A DNA stretch of 64,000 nucleotides from Pirellula staleyi DSM 6068 (GCA_945875845.1 CAMCMB010000013.1:52518-116517), one strand, 5' to 3'. Shown: positions 1 to 9,399, counted from the stretch's first letter. Made by a program: numbers and translations. Notes: a model not told the origin generated them from the sequence alone.

Positions 1-1
1 G

Positions 2-508
2 TTTGGAGCGCGAGCCGTGACCGGTGGATTGCATTTGAATGCGGGTGGGTCCATTCCCGGCTTCTGTCCAACCCCAACAATCGACGATGGTATTTCGTCA
101 AAATATCGAGTTGGGCTCGTAGCGCCGGCCATCGATCGCGATTGGATCGCGCCCAACGGGATGCATGGTCTGGCCCTAACACATGTCGATTCGTTGATCA
201 ACTTATACAATTCGAGAGATCCTGTCCTCAGGCGTTTTCGATTCCTTGATCGATTCGGTCGACCGGTTGCAGCTGGATTTTCTGGGTTTTCAGGATTTAA
301 TGGACTTGAGGCCTTTTCTAATCCACGTGCCACTTCACCACTGTCTGGACAATCTCGTATCCGACAATACGATTGTGGGACCATCATAGGCAGCACGCAC
401 TCCGAGAAGAGTTACTATGGTCAGTGCCCTTATTTTCGGTTGATGATCCAACACTTGCTTTGGAAAGAAACGGGAGAATCGAACTTCAATGCCTGCGTCG
501 TTCCGTGA
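2..508 (+). CDS. C-terminal part of an alpha/beta-hydrolase-like protein (cut by window start)
   Basis: The frame is open to the left edge, so the gene begins outside the window. The first codons read FGARAVTGGLHLNAGG, which resembles the stretch after the GxSxG nucleophile elbow of an alpha/beta-hydrolase; the Ser itself would lie just upstream. Later segments (VGLVAPAIDRDW, GLALTHVDSLINLYNSRDPV) look like the core strand and helix series of planctomycete hydrolase-like proteins. It overlaps the next gene by 20 bp in another frame, suggesting an operon. Substrate unknown. Confidence 0.55.
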   Translation, partial: FGARAVTGGLHLNAGGSIPGFCPTPTIDDGISSKYRVGLVAPAIDRDWIAPNGMHGLALTHVDSLINLYNSRDPVLRRFRFLDRFGRPVAAGFSGFSGFNGLEAFSNPRATSPLSGQSRIRQYDCGTIIGSTHSEKSYYGQCPYFRLMIQHLLWKETGESNFNACVVP

Positions 509-1436
509 GAGCCTTGCCCTGCGATTGGATGCGGACTCGCAACGATTTGAATGTGTTCCGTTAAACAGCTTGTCTTGGTCGGTCCATGACGCCGGAACCA
601 TGTACGGCGCGATTCTTGTAGAGCGATTTCGGACGTACGGAGGTCGAATGTTCGATCTAGATGACCGAAGCGATCGGTTGTTCAGGTCAGCAGGTTTCCT
701 CACGATCGAATCTCAATTCATCGCGAGCCAATTTGAAGCGAATTGCCAACGTCTGCTCGACTTGAATCACGAACTGGTCGAGCTATCAGGTGATGTCAGT
801 ATCGTCGTACTGCTATCGCCAGGCGAAATGGTGGAGAAAACAAATGGTCATTCGCCCTCGTGCATGTTTCATCTGAGCCCATTGCCCTTCGGCAAGCTTG
901 CAAGTTGGTACCAACATGGAACACCACTAACCATGGGTCGCTACTGCTCGGTTCCTACTCAGTGTTGGCCAACACAAATAAAAAGTCGCAGTCGATTACC
1001 TTATTTGTTGTCCGCTTCGAACGCACCGGAGTCACAACCCGAGTCGCTGGCAGTATTGAAAACGGTTCGCGGGACGATTGCGGACACCTCGGTCGCGAAT
1101 TTGTTAGTCGTCCATCAAGACAACACGATCGCATCCCCGGGCAACGGCGAAATTCTTTTGGGCTGTTCGTTGCAATTGGCGGAGCGACTGCTCAGCCGTG
1201 TTGGGAAAAGCGTGGAATATCGGGACATCCTTGAATCGGATCTGGTTTCTGCCCGTGAAATTATTTTGACCGGATCGAGTGGGGCGGTATGGAACGCGAT
1301 TTCGCTCGACGGACGAGTTATCGGCCGGGGCGCACGCGGCGAAGTCGTTGGTATCCTGACGGAACTTTGGAAGAATCATGTCGGCATGGACTTCGTCGAT
1401 CAAGCCATCCAACTTGCCAAAGTCAATAATAATTAG
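489..1436 (+). CDS. Class IV PLP-dependent aminotransferase / aminodeoxychorismate lyase-like protein
   Basis: A 315-residue protein of the fold-type IV PLP family (BCAT / D-amino-acid transaminase / ADC lyase). Visible signatures are the N-terminal HDAGTMYGAILVERFRTY segment (about residues 33-50), a candidate Schiff-base lysine K165 in IKSRSRLPYLL, and the cofactor-phosphate region TSVANLLVV near residues 205-213, followed by ASPGNGEILLG. Such proteins transaminate branched-chain or D-amino acids, or release 4-aminobenzoate. Which of these applies cannot be read from the sequence. The ATG at 489 overlaps the end of the preceding gene. Confidence 0.75.
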   Translation: MPASFRESLALRLDADSQRFECVPLNSLSWSVHDAGTMYGAILVERFRTYGGRMFDLDDRSDRLFRSAGFLTIESQFIASQFEANCQRLLDLNHELVELSGDVSIVVLLSPGEMVEKTNGHSPSCMFHLSPLPFGKLASWYQHGTPLTMGRYCSVPTQCWPTQIKSRSRLPYLLSASNAPESQPESLAVLKTVRGTIADTSVANLLVVHQDNTIASPGNGEILLGCSLQLAERLLSRVGKSVEYRDILESDLVSAREIILTGSSGAVWNAISLDGRVIGRGARGEVVGILTELWKNHVGMDFVDQAIQLAKVNNN

Positions 1437-1494
1437 GGATCGTTTTGCAGAACGGACTGCAATTCTCTACACTAACGAGGAACGGAAAAACATC

Positions 1495-1689
1495 GTCGCC
1501 TTTCGCTCCGCAAAACAAGCGTTACTGCCTCGACCTTTCGCGGATAGGCTGTGAATTTATAGTAGCAGGCACATTCCATGTGCCGTCCGCAACGCAAAAA
1601 CCTTCGGTTTTTGAGGCTACGGCACACGGAGTGTGCCTGCTGCTTTCCCAGCGATTCAATAAATTCACAGCCTAGGAGCGAAAGGCGAC
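1495..1689. repeat. Three-tier nested palindrome
   Basis: Several inverted repeats are nested around one centre. Outer arms 1495-1509 and 1675-1689 match perfectly over 15 bp. Second arms 1545-1560 and 1659-1674 match perfectly over 16 bp. Third arms 1564-1586 and 1619-1641 match at 21 of 23 positions. An inner stem at 1595-1613 closes on a TTCG-type loop. The whole could fold into a cruciform or long RNA hairpin between two plus-strand genes. Confidence 0.8.
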
Positions 1690-1763
1690 ACTGTTCCTCG
1701 AACGAACCGGTGGGTGTGTTCACATTAACTTCATTGACGAATTTGTATTGATTGGAATGCTGA

Positions 1764-4193
1764 ATGCAAGCGACGGGAATCGAACGACTCGCTCTCAATG
1801 GAAGTCGACTCCGCAATGCATGGTTCCTGGCTGCATTTTGCAGCTTTTGTTTTCTCGATATGCCGCCTTGCCTTTCGCAAGGCTATCTGGACTTAAGTAA
1901 GGTACAGCCTGAGTACTTGATCACAAACAATTTACAAGGTGACACGGGCGGACTCTCGATTCATGTGTCGTTTCCGGATTGGTTCTCAAGGACCGCTGGA
2001 TATTGCCCTATTCGTGTTCGTGTTGTGCCGAGCAAAGGACTCGTGTTCAAGTCGGATGGCGTGTTGAGATTGAACATTGGCACGGGCGATCGAGTCTCCC
2101 AAGAGGGGCCATGCTCGGTTATTGAGATCAAGATTGAGCAAGGGGCTAGCGAAGCTCGCGAAGAGATCTTGGCCAACATGTTCGAAACGCAAATGATTAC
2201 GTTCTACGCAACGCTGAATGGCCGCAAGCTCAATGGCCAAAAATCGTACTGCTTCAATCGCGGTGCGTCGGACGTATCACAATACGGCCATAGCATGGCG
2301 ATCATCAGCCAAGCGACGTCCAAGAATGATACAAAACGCCGAGCGGCGTTGGCGGAAATGACAAAGACAGGGAACTGGTTTACGCAAGAAGAATACTTCT
2401 CAAGCACCAGCAGAAAAGGGATCTACGCGGACGCTTCGAGATTGCCTTCGAACTGGCTCGCTTTGAGTGGACTGGCTCAAATATCCATCCACATGGATGA
2501 CTTTGCACAGCTTGCACCAGAACAATTGGACGCCTTGAAACAGTATGTTTTGGCCGGGGGCATTCTGTCGGTTGGAAAAGTCGCAACCATCGCTGAAATC
2601 ACCAATTACATACCCATCGATGTCCGTCGACAATGGGATGGTTTAGGAGCGAACAAGGCGAAAAACACAACGGAACTGGCATCCTTGCCCGCTCAGATAT
2701 CGGATCTAGAGTCCTCGATTGACCTCCTCGAAGACACCGTCTGGGATCGATTCATGGCGATCGAAAAAAGAATCGCGTTCTTAAATCGTTCCGGTATAGG
2801 ATATGGGGGGGCTTACGGATATGGACCATATACTCTTGGTAATGAACCTGCCCCTACGAAAAGGGAACGTGCTCCCAGCGATTTGCTAGGCTGGTCAGAA
2901 AAACTAGGAAACGATTTAGCCGAAGTTGGGCTCGCCTACATCGACTTTCAAATGAGCAATATGGAAACCCTCGTGAGCCGGTTTTATGGAGCCGAAGAGG
3001 TTTTGATTCCCAATTTAAAAGCGGAAGACAATCTCACGCAACCTATCCTTGTGATGCACGGTTTTGGAATCGTGCGACTTGATCCGAGAAATGTTCGCGA
3101 GTCCACCAACTTGCTCAGTGAGCAGTTGAAAGATTCGCTTTACAATCCAGTCAATCGAACCGAACGATTTAAAAATGGAATTGGAGATGACTTCTGGAAT
3201 TGGCTGATTCCAGCCGTTGGTCGAACGCCTGTCATTCCTTTTATGACCTTTGTCGTTTTGTTCGTTGGTATTGTTGTGCCTGGTTTGATGATCTGGTGCA
3301 ATCACCACAAGCGACGCGTATGGCTCGTGGTCGCAATGCCTCTGACCGCTGCCGTATTTACATTGTTGCTGTTTTGCTATGGGATATTGAAAGACGGTCT
3401 TGGAGCGATTTCGCGGACTCGATCGTTGGCCTTCGTCGATACCAACGGCGATGGAGTCGTTTGGTCCAGACAGAATTACTTTGCCGCCAGAGTTCCTGAA
3501 CAAGGGATCGTCCTGAGCAACGATACTCAGCTTGCTCCCATGCAGGTCCATTCCAATAACGAGCTAAGAGGCTGCCAACAATTCGACCTGGACGGCAAGC
3601 AGCAGTACCTAGGATTGATTCCACCTCGATTGCAAACGCAATTTTCAGTCACCCATCCGCTGCGCAACATGAGGGTAGTGGCAAGGGGCTCGAAACAAGA
3701 TCCCACACTGAATGAGAATTCGATCGTCAACGCCTCCGATTGCAAGTGGACGATTGCCTTGTTCATCAATCGAGATGGAAAAGCGTTCATCGCAAAAGAC
3801 GTATTGGACGGCCAAACGGCAGTCCTAACGGAAATGCCCATCGAAGATTCCATGGCGTTGGTGCGCAATACGTATCGAGCGACCCCGCTTTCAGCACCGC
3901 TGGACGCACCCTCCGCAGACCAGGTTTCGCTGACACAGACGATCAGCGGTTTTTTTTCCTTTGGCGGCAGAAACTACCGCCCCAATAATATGGGAATTAT
4001 TTCCGAAGAGAAAGTCTGGGCGCAATACGTCGGACTATCTAGCCCAAACGTTTTCTCAAATAGTGCGTCAAAACGATGCGAAATGTTACCAGGAACTTTT
4101 ATCCTTTTCACAGAACAAGCCCCCTACCTCGAACGCTGTATTCCGAACGTCAAAGACGAAGATGGATTACACGCCGTTATCGGTCAATGGTAA
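1764..4193 (+). CDS. Large membrane-anchored protein of unknown function
   Basis: An 809-residue protein not assigned to a characterised family. A hydrophobic stretch near residues 19-31 looks like a signal segment, followed by a long extracytoplasmic region. Residues about 230-262 (NWLALSGLAQISIHMDD, then DALKQYVLAGGILSVG) resemble the glutamine-amidotransferase-like/DUF4350-type surface seen in planctomycete membrane proteins. A short Gly/Tyr-rich loop lies near residue 350. Two strong transmembrane helices (about 490-512 and 519-540) are followed by a second soluble domain. It lies between two hairpin repeats and shares no operon with its neighbours. Confidence 0.6.
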   Translation: MQATGIERLALNGSRLRNAWFLAAFCSFCFLDMPPCLSQGYLDLSKVQPEYLITNNLQGDTGGLSIHVSFPDWFSRTAGYCPIRVRVVPSKGLVFKSDGVLRLNIGTGDRVSQEGPCSVIEIKIEQGASEAREEILANMFETQMITFYATLNGRKLNGQKSYCFNRGASDVSQYGHSMAIISQATSKNDTKRRAALAEMTKTGNWFTQEEYFSSTSRKGIYADASRLPSNWLALSGLAQISIHMDDFAQLAPEQLDALKQYVLAGGILSVGKVATIAEITNYIPIDVRRQWDGLGANKAKNTTELASLPAQISDLESSIDLLEDTVWDRFMAIEKRIAFLNRSGIGYGGAYGYGPYTLGNEPAPTKRERAPSDLLGWSEKLGNDLAEVGLAYIDFQMSNMETLVSRFYGAEEVLIPNLKAEDNLTQPILVMHGFGIVRLDPRNVRESTNLLSEQLKDSLYNPVNRTERFKNGIGDDFWNWLIPAVGRTPVIPFMTFVVLFVGIVVPGLMIWCNHHKRRVWLVVAMPLTAAVFTLLLFCYGILKDGLGAISRTRSLAFVDTNGDGVVWSRQNYFAARVPEQGIVLSNDTQLAPMQVHSNNELRGCQQFDLDGKQQYLGLIPPRLQTQFSVTHPLRNMRVVARGSKQDPTLNENSIVNASDCKWTIALFINRDGKAFIAKDVLDGQTAVLTEMPIEDSMALVRNTYRATPLSAPLDAPSADQVSLTQTISGFFSFGGRNYRPNNMGIISEEKVWAQYVGLSSPNVFSNSASKRCEMLPGTFILFTEQAPYLERCIPNVKDEDGLHAVIGQW

Positions 4194-4250
4194 CGCGTAG
4201 GTGGTAGCAAGCCTTACTGACTAGATGTCGATGCCCTCCGGATCAAGGTC

Positions 4251-4327
4251 GGTACGACGGACTTCCAAGTCCGTCGATGGAGAATTCGACGGACTAGGAA
4301 GTCCGTCGTACCATTAAATCAACAGCC
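4251..4327. repeat. Hairpin element, family B, copy 1
   Basis: Imperfect palindrome built on the core ACGGACTTCCAAGTCCGTC and its partner, each arm itself a small palindrome, followed by ATTAAATCAACAGC. The reverse complement is nearly identical to the element at 38197-38312. It sits in the gap between the membrane protein and dctA. Confidence 0.8.
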
Positions 4328-4419
4328 CTAGCGCGATGCGGCTGATTAGGATGTACGAATTTTGGTAACGGCGGGAGGCTGGGTTCGGTAGGGATCGGCC
4401 ATTGGAGCCAGATGATTCC

Positions 4420-5706
4420 CTATCTTTTTAAATTCTCTCGGAGCGTTTCCGCATCGAGCTCCTTTTCCCAGCGGCTGATCACGATGGTTGCAACACCATT
4501 GCCAATAAAATTGGTAATCGCCCGGCATTCGCTCATGAATCGATCGATTCCCAGCAATAACGGCAAGGCTTCGATCGGGATGCGAGGGACCACCTGCAAG
4601 GTTGCTGCCAGCGTTACGATTCCAGCTCCCGTCACTCCACTCGCGCCCTTCGAAGTCAGCATGGAAACCGCCAACAAACTAACTTGTTCCCATAGAGTCA
4701 ATGTTGTATTGGTTGCTTGAGCCAAAAAAATCGCCGCCATCGACATGTAGATATTGGTACCATCGAGATTGAAACTGTAGCCGGTCGGAATCACGAATCG
4801 GACCGTCGATTTCGAACAACCTAACTCTTGGGTCTTTTTCATCAGTCCTGGCAATCCGGTTTCTGACGAACTGGTTCCCAAAACCAAAAGGATCTCTTCC
4901 TTGATGAAATACAAAAATCGGAAGATCGAAAAGCCAGAGAACCAAGCGATCCCGCCTAGGATAACTCCGATAAAAAACGCAGAAGTTAAATAAAATCCCA
5001 CCATCAGGAGCAAGAGTCTTCCAAGCGTACCAAGGCCATGAAGGCTCACCGTATAGCTCATGGCTCCCAACGCGCCCAACGGTGCCAATCTCACGACGAT
5101 ATTCATGACCCCGAAAAAGATCTGAGTCAGATACTCGATCGATCGCAACGCGGGTTCCCCGAGCTCGCCCATCGATAAGATCGAAACCGCAATCAAAACC
5201 GAAACCAAAAGGACCTGCAATAGGTCGCCCGAGACAAAGGCACTCACGAACGTTTTGGGAATGATATGCAGAAAGAAATCTGCCGACGTCTGGTCTTTCG
5301 ATGGTTGCACCGCGGTGTGGCCCGTTGAAACATCGTTCGCTTCCGCATGAAACGTTTCCCCAGGCGCCGTAAAGCCTTCACCCGGTTTTAGGACATTCAC
5401 GACCAACAAACCAACCACAAGGGCAATCGTCGAAACCACTTCAAAGTAGAGAAACGCCTTCAGGCCAAGTCGCCCAAGCCGCCTTAGGTCTCCCAGCGAA
5501 GCAATCCCATGGACGACGGTACAAAAGATGATCGGGCCTATCAACATCTTGATCAAGGCGATGAAGCCATCGCTGAGCGGCTTCAACTGCTTCCCGATGT
5601 CCGGAAAGAAGTTTCCAATCGCAATTCCAATAAGGACCGCGAGGATCGTCTGAACGTAAAGACTTGTGTACCATCGCTTGGGTGGATTTAACGTATCACT
5701 TGTCAC
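4420..5706 (-). CDS. dctA: C4-dicarboxylate:cation symporter (DAACS family)
   Basis: Imports C4-dicarboxylates (succinate, fumarate, malate) or related acidic substrates with H+/Na+. The GTG at 5706 gives 428 residues, the usual DctA length. Longer upstream frames run into repeat DNA and would add an unrelated N-terminal tail. Family signatures are present: the serine-rich reentrant loop GTSSSETGLPGLMKK, PTGYSFNLDGTNIYMSM, SKGASGVTGAG and DRFMSECRAITNFIGNG. Eight hydrophobic segments are visible. A loop inserted around residues 110-140 (EGFTAPGETFHAEANDVSTG) is typical of the subfamily. It stands alone, with no adjacent DctB/DctD regulators. Confidence 0.88.
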   Translation of the reverse strand: MTSDTLNPPKRWYTSLYVQTILAVLIGIAIGNFFPDIGKQLKPLSDGFIALIKMLIGPIIFCTVVHGIASLGDLRRLGRLGLKAFLYFEVVSTIALVVGLLVVNVLKPGEGFTAPGETFHAEANDVSTGHTAVQPSKDQTSADFFLHIIPKTFVSAFVSGDLLQVLLVSVLIAVSILSMGELGEPALRSIEYLTQIFFGVMNIVVRLAPLGALGAMSYTVSLHGLGTLGRLLLLMVGFYLTSAFFIGVILGGIAWFSGFSIFRFLYFIKEEILLVLGTSSSETGLPGLMKKTQELGCSKSTVRFVIPTGYSFNLDGTNIYMSMAAIFLAQATNTTLTLWEQVSLLAVSMLTSKGASGVTGAGIVTLAATLQVVPRIPIEALPLLLGIDRFMSECRAITNFIGNGVATIVISRWEKELDAETLRENLKR

Positions 5707-5758
5707 TTCATAGTCAGTTCTTGCGAAAGGAATGGGAGAGAATAGTAGAGTGGGGTAA

Positions 5759-5797
5759 GCTTCCAGCTTGCCATGGATGAGCTTCCAGCTTGCCATG
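5759..5797. repeat. 17-bp direct repeat
   Basis: GCTTCCAGCTTGCCATG occurs at 5759-5775 and 5781-5797, followed by a CAAGCTGCAAGCTTG palindrome near 5810. Located just upstream of dctA; role unknown. Confidence 0.6.
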
Positions 5798-5861
5798 AGT
5801 GATTCCTTGCAAGCTGCAAGCTTGCGCCCAATGGCAATCACTTTCGGTTCGAACCAATGTT

Positions 5862-5975
5862 TTCGTAGCGGAGCGGCGCGAGCCGCCCGGTGAATATCCA
5901 AGTGATTTGACTACAAGTCACCGGACAGCTTGCGCTGTTCCGCTACAAGTCACCGGACAGCTTGCGCTGTTCCGC
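5862..5975. repeat. REP-like palindromic cluster with a perfect tandem duplication
   Basis: A REP-like unit (GTAGCGGAGCGGCGCGAG, then CCGCCCGGTGA) faces two copies of its inverted form. The unit beginning CTACAAGTCACCGGACAG is repeated exactly at 5911-5942 and 5943-5974 (32 bp each). It occupies the gap between divergent dctA and the mla genes. Confidence 0.75.
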
Positions 5976-6073
5976 TACAAAGTGAGTACCGATTAGCGTG
6001 CAACACTAAAATAACGCCATTCCAAGGGTGCGGCAATTTGCCTTCTTAAATGCTAGCAGTCAGCAGTACACGT

Positions 6074-6079
6074 TATAAT
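6074..6079 (+). promoter_or_regulatory. Possible -10 box for the mla operon
   Basis: A consensus TATAAT lies 59 bp before the permease ATG. No convincing -35 box is seen at the normal distance, so this is a weak call. Confidence 0.3.
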
Positions 6080-6137
6080 CGCTTTTTCCGGCAAGGTCTG
6101 CTCAAGCTACGTGTTTTGACAGCCGATCAACCCAGTT

Positions 6138-7007
6138 ATGGCCGCTAATCCGTTTCCACATGCCGACTCGATTCCAGGTCGACTCATGAACAACTTGAGC
6201 CGTGTTTTGAGCGCATGGGGCGGAGTCGTCGTGCAAGGCCTCACGACCCTTGGGGACATTTCTCTATTCACCTTGCAAATGTTCGTCTGGATGTTCACGG
6301 TCCGGCCGAAACGCGAAACATTGATGCCGAATTTTTATGCCGTCGGCGTTTTGAGCTTGCCCGTGGTTGCGCTGACCGGGACATTCATCGGCATGGTGCT
6401 TGCGATCCAAAGCTATCATCAGTTCAAAAGTATTGGAATGGAAACGCGACTTGGTGCGGTAATCAACATGTCTCTCGTCCGAGAACTCGGGCCAGTCCTT
6501 GCGGCCACAATGCTAGCAGGCCGTGTAGGGAGCGCGATGGCAGCGGTACTGGGTACCATGCGTGTAACGGAACAAATAGATGCATTGGTCAGCATGGGTG
6601 CGAATCCTATCCATTATCTTGTTGTCCCTCGGTTTTTGGCCTGCATGCTCCTAATTCCAGCATTGACGGTCATGGCAGACTTTATGGGAATTGTTGGTGG
6701 CTACTTTTATAGCGTGGTTGTATTGGGGATCGATCACGCACAATACCTTCAAAAGAGCCGTGACTTTGTGGGTGGTTTCGATCTTTTCTCCGGGGTTTTC
6801 AAAAGTGTGTTTTTTGGGGCTACGATCGCCATCGTCAGTTGCTATCGTGGGTTTCATTGTCAACCTGGCGCCGAGGGAGTTGGACGAGCCGCAACCGCAG
6901 CCTTCGTCCAGAGCTTTGTGATGATACTGGCGCTCGACATCGTGTTAAATTTGTTCCTCGACGGTGTGTACTTCGCAATTTGGCCATCTGGAGCAAAGCT
7001 GTTCTGA
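6138..7007 (+). CDS. mlaE: MlaE-type ABC transporter permease
   Basis: 289-residue inner-membrane permease of the Mla/MCE lipid transport system, which moves phospholipids between membranes with an ATPase and an MCE protein. The conserved MlaE region is clear: ALTGTFIGMVLAIQSY, VRELGPVLAATMLAGRVGSA and GTMRVTEQIDALVSMG. Four to five hydrophobic helices cover most of the chain. The stop TGA overlaps the ATG of the ATPase gene by one base, so translation is probably coupled. Some divergence is seen in the last helix pair. Confidence 0.88.
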   Translation: MAANPFPHADSIPGRLMNNLSRVLSAWGGVVVQGLTTLGDISLFTLQMFVWMFTVRPKRETLMPNFYAVGVLSLPVVALTGTFIGMVLAIQSYHQFKSIGMETRLGAVINMSLVRELGPVLAATMLAGRVGSAMAAVLGTMRVTEQIDALVSMGANPIHYLVVPRFLACMLLIPALTVMADFMGIVGGYFYSVVVLGIDHAQYLQKSRDFVGGFDLFSGVFKSVFFGATIAIVSCYRGFHCQPGAEGVGRAATAAFVQSFVMILALDIVLNLFLDGVYFAIWPSGAKLF

Positions 7008-7915
7008 TGGACGAAAGCATTATCGAACAAATTGTTGCACCTAATTCCCAATCGCCTAGCCCGATTGTGGAGACGGTCGCGATGTCATTGAAATTTGGGC
7101 GACAAGTTGTGCTCAAGGAAATCTCTATCCAGATCCCAAAAGGGCAAACGGTTGCCATCATTGGCGAGAGCGGTTGCGGGAAAACGATGCTCTTGAAGTC
7201 CATTGTTGGACTGGTCAAGCCGTCGTCTGGCAAGGTGATTTTCGATGGGCAGGACATTCACACATTGAATGATCGCGAGATGACCGGGCTTCGAAAACGA
7301 TTCGGTTTTGTGTTTCAGAATGCAGCCCTGTTCGATAGCATGACGATCCATCAGAATATCGGATTTCCACTGCGTCAACACGGCGTTCCCAGCGGTAGAC
7401 AAGCGGAGCGCATGATCTTGGATGGGCTGGCGGAAGTGGGGCTCCCGAGCAATGTTGCATCGAAGAAACCATCGCAACTTTCGGGCGGAATGAGGAAACG
7501 TGTAGGGCTTGCACGCGCATTGATTCTGCAGCCGGATTTGCTCCTTTATGACGAACCAACCACGGGTTTGGATCCAATCATGAGCGATGTCATCAACGAG
7601 CTCATGCTTCGAACGCGAAAGCGATACCCTGTTACAAGTATCATCGTCACGCACGACATGCATTCCGCTCGCCGAGTCGCGGATCGCATCATCATGCTCT
7701 ATCCGTATTCGAGATTGCAGCCGGGTGAATCGCAGATACTTTTCGATGGCCCTCCCGATTCATTAGATGCGACGAAAGACCGCCGCGTGAGGCAATTCGT
7801 TCAAGGTGAGGCTGGCGAGCGATTGATGGAAATGCTATCGTCGCGAGAGCACAGCGATTTGGATGCTCACCATCTTCACGATTCGATAGCTAAGAAAGCG
7901 AAGCACGAGGAATAA
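7007..7915 (+). CDS. mlaF: MlaF-type ABC transporter ATPase
   Basis: 302-residue ATPase that powers the MlaE permease. Walker A GESGCGKT is at residues 53-60, the ABC signature LSGGMRKR near 158, Walker B LLLYDEPTTGLDP near 179-191, and the H-loop VTHD soon after. The frame is open for 56 codons further upstream, but the ATG at 7007 overlaps the mlaE stop (TGATG) and gives the normal N-terminus. Two bases separate its stop from the MCE gene. Confidence 0.9.
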   Translation: MDESIIEQIVAPNSQSPSPIVETVAMSLKFGRQVVLKEISIQIPKGQTVAIIGESGCGKTMLLKSIVGLVKPSSGKVIFDGQDIHTLNDREMTGLRKRFGFVFQNAALFDSMTIHQNIGFPLRQHGVPSGRQAERMILDGLAEVGLPSNVASKKPSQLSGGMRKRVGLARALILQPDLLLYDEPTTGLDPIMSDVINELMLRTRKRYPVTSIIVTHDMHSARRVADRIIMLYPYSRLQPGESQILFDGPPDSLDATKDRRVRQFVQGEAGERLMEMLSSREHSDLDAHHLHDSIAKKAKHEE

Positions 7916-7917
7916 TC

Positions 7918-9174
7918 ATGGAAGAAAGTGGTTATCGTTTTGGTGTCGGAGTTCTCGTGTTGGCCTCCGCGATCATTGGAGTGTTGTTGGTCGCATTTTT
8001 CGGCGCCGTTCCAGCACTTTGGGTGGATCGTTACCGGGTGAGCTTTAATTTTCCAAGTGCTCCGAAAGTAGCGATCGACACACCCGTCCGCAAAAACGGC
8101 GTGTTAATCGGACGTGTCTCTAAAATTGAACTGCTACAAGGGACTGGCGGCGTCAACTTGACCTTTGAACTGGATCGAAAGAATGAGCTTCTCCAGGCAG
8201 AGGTGCCGCGGATTATGAGCGGTTCTTTTATTACGGGCGACGCGGTCGTTGAGTTTTTTTCGCCTTCCCCATCATCGCTATTGATGCGTTTCGACGGCTC
8301 CATGGGCACGCCGGCCAATCTCGAATTGGATGAGCAAGAAAGGGCCGCAGCCAATGAGGTTATGTCCGACGGCTATTATTCCACGGGTGGCGAAGTTGCC
8401 AAAGACCCGCAAGATTTCTTAGCAAAAGTCGAGGAGAACTTCGTACCAATGATGACAAGCTTGGAACGCACGTTGGCTCGCGTTGATTCGCTCGGGGCTT
8501 CGGTTCAGAGTATTGTTGGAGATGGAAGTGGACCCATTAACGATTTGGTCTCTCGAACAACTGCGACGCTGGAGACGATCGACGCAACCGCCGAGCAGAT
8601 CAAACGCGTGGCTGGGCAAGTGGAACGAGCAGACATCCCCGCTGCAATCGCCAGTGGGCTGACGCTTCTACCTGATTTGATCAAGGAAGCTCAAGGGGCG
8701 CTGACTCAAACCCAACGAACACTCAAGGGCTTTGAGCAATTTAGCTTGAGTCTCGAAGGACTGGGCAAAGAGTTTGACGGAATCGGTAAAACCATCAGCA
8801 CAGCAGTCGACAACGCCAACGTCGCTATCGAAAACATTGCCAACATCACAGAACCCGTTAGCCAGAATAGTGAACGATTGGTCAAGGGTGCAGTCCAAGC
8901 CTTAGACGACTTAAATATCCTGGCCGGAGACCTTAAAAGACTGACTGCCCGTATCAATAACAGCAACGGCACCGTCAGTCAGTTGATCGATAACCCTCAA
9001 CTCTACATCACGGCTCAGAACACCCTCCGAAATATTGAACAGGTAACTCAGAAACTGCAACCCATCCTAGGCGACGTACGCGTTGCAACCGACAAGATAG
9101 CGCGAGATCCAGGTGGCCAATTGGGAGTGCGCGGAGCCCTCAGCGGACGTCCTCAAGGCTTGGGCCTGAAATAA
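7918..9174 (+). CDS. MlaD-like MCE-domain lipid-binding protein
   Basis: 418 residues with one N-terminal transmembrane helix (about residues 8-30), then one MCE domain (about 38-115, with the pattern VRKNGVLIGRVSKIEL), then a long alpha-helical region to the end. This is the periplasmic substrate-binding subunit that forms a hexameric ring or tube on the MlaE permease. The long coiled C-terminal part is larger than in E. coli MlaD and more like PqiB/YebT or Mce proteins. No mlaB or mlaC is adjacent. Confidence 0.82.
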   Translation: MEESGYRFGVGVLVLASAIIGVLLVAFFGAVPALWVDRYRVSFNFPSAPKVAIDTPVRKNGVLIGRVSKIELLQGTGGVNLTFELDRKNELLQAEVPRIMSGSFITGDAVVEFFSPSPSSLLMRFDGSMGTPANLELDEQERAAANEVMSDGYYSTGGEVAKDPQDFLAKVEENFVPMMTSLERTLARVDSLGASVQSIVGDGSGPINDLVSRTTATLETIDATAEQIKRVAGQVERADIPAAIASGLTLLPDLIKEAQGALTQTQRTLKGFEQFSLSLEGLGKEFDGIGKTISTAVDNANVAIENIANITEPVSQNSERLVKGAVQALDDLNILAGDLKRLTARINNSNGTVSQLIDNPQLYITAQNTLRNIEQVTQKLQPILGDVRVATDKIARDPGGQLGVRGALSGRPQGLGLK

Positions 9175-9208
9175 GTCGACTTGGACAGTTTTAACCCAAC
9201 AAATCATA

Positions 9209-9256
9209 TGGGGAAATGGGTGGAGAAATGGATGGGGAAATGGGTGGGGAAATGGG
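9209..9256. repeat. Short tandem repeat of GGGAAATGGGTGG type
   Basis: Four imperfect copies of an 11-13 bp purine-rich unit lie directly after the MCE gene and run into the hairpin that follows. Confidence 0.7.
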
Positions 9257-9314
9257 AGAGCGAGGCTCCTGCCGAGCTTACGACGCCATGGTTCGGCAGG
9301 AGCCTCACCCTCCC
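9254..9314. repeat. Hairpin element, family C, copy 1
   Basis: Arms GAGCGAGGCTCCTGCCGA and TCGGCAGGAGCCTCACCCTC enclose a short loop. The same element occurs at 13552-13611, 15265-15345 and 26611-26670; this copy is in the opposite orientation. Confidence 0.85.
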
Positions 9315-9355
9315 CAGTCGCTCAAGCAATTGAATCCACAGTGCCCAAACCAACG

Positions 9356-9393
9356 AAAAAACCCTAGATTCTAAGAGGAAATCTAGGGTTTTC
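9356..9393 (-). terminator. Rho-independent terminator of tRNA-Cys
   Basis: A perfect 13-bp stem (AAAACCCTAGATT with its complement) and a 9-base loop end in a T run on the minus strand, a few bases after the tRNA 3' end. Confidence 0.75.
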
Positions 9394-9399
9394 GGGAAA

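Noticed and set aside
335..703. Minus-strand frame across the hydrolase/aminotransferase junction
   Set aside because: It lies opposite two supported plus-strand genes and has no recognisable domain.
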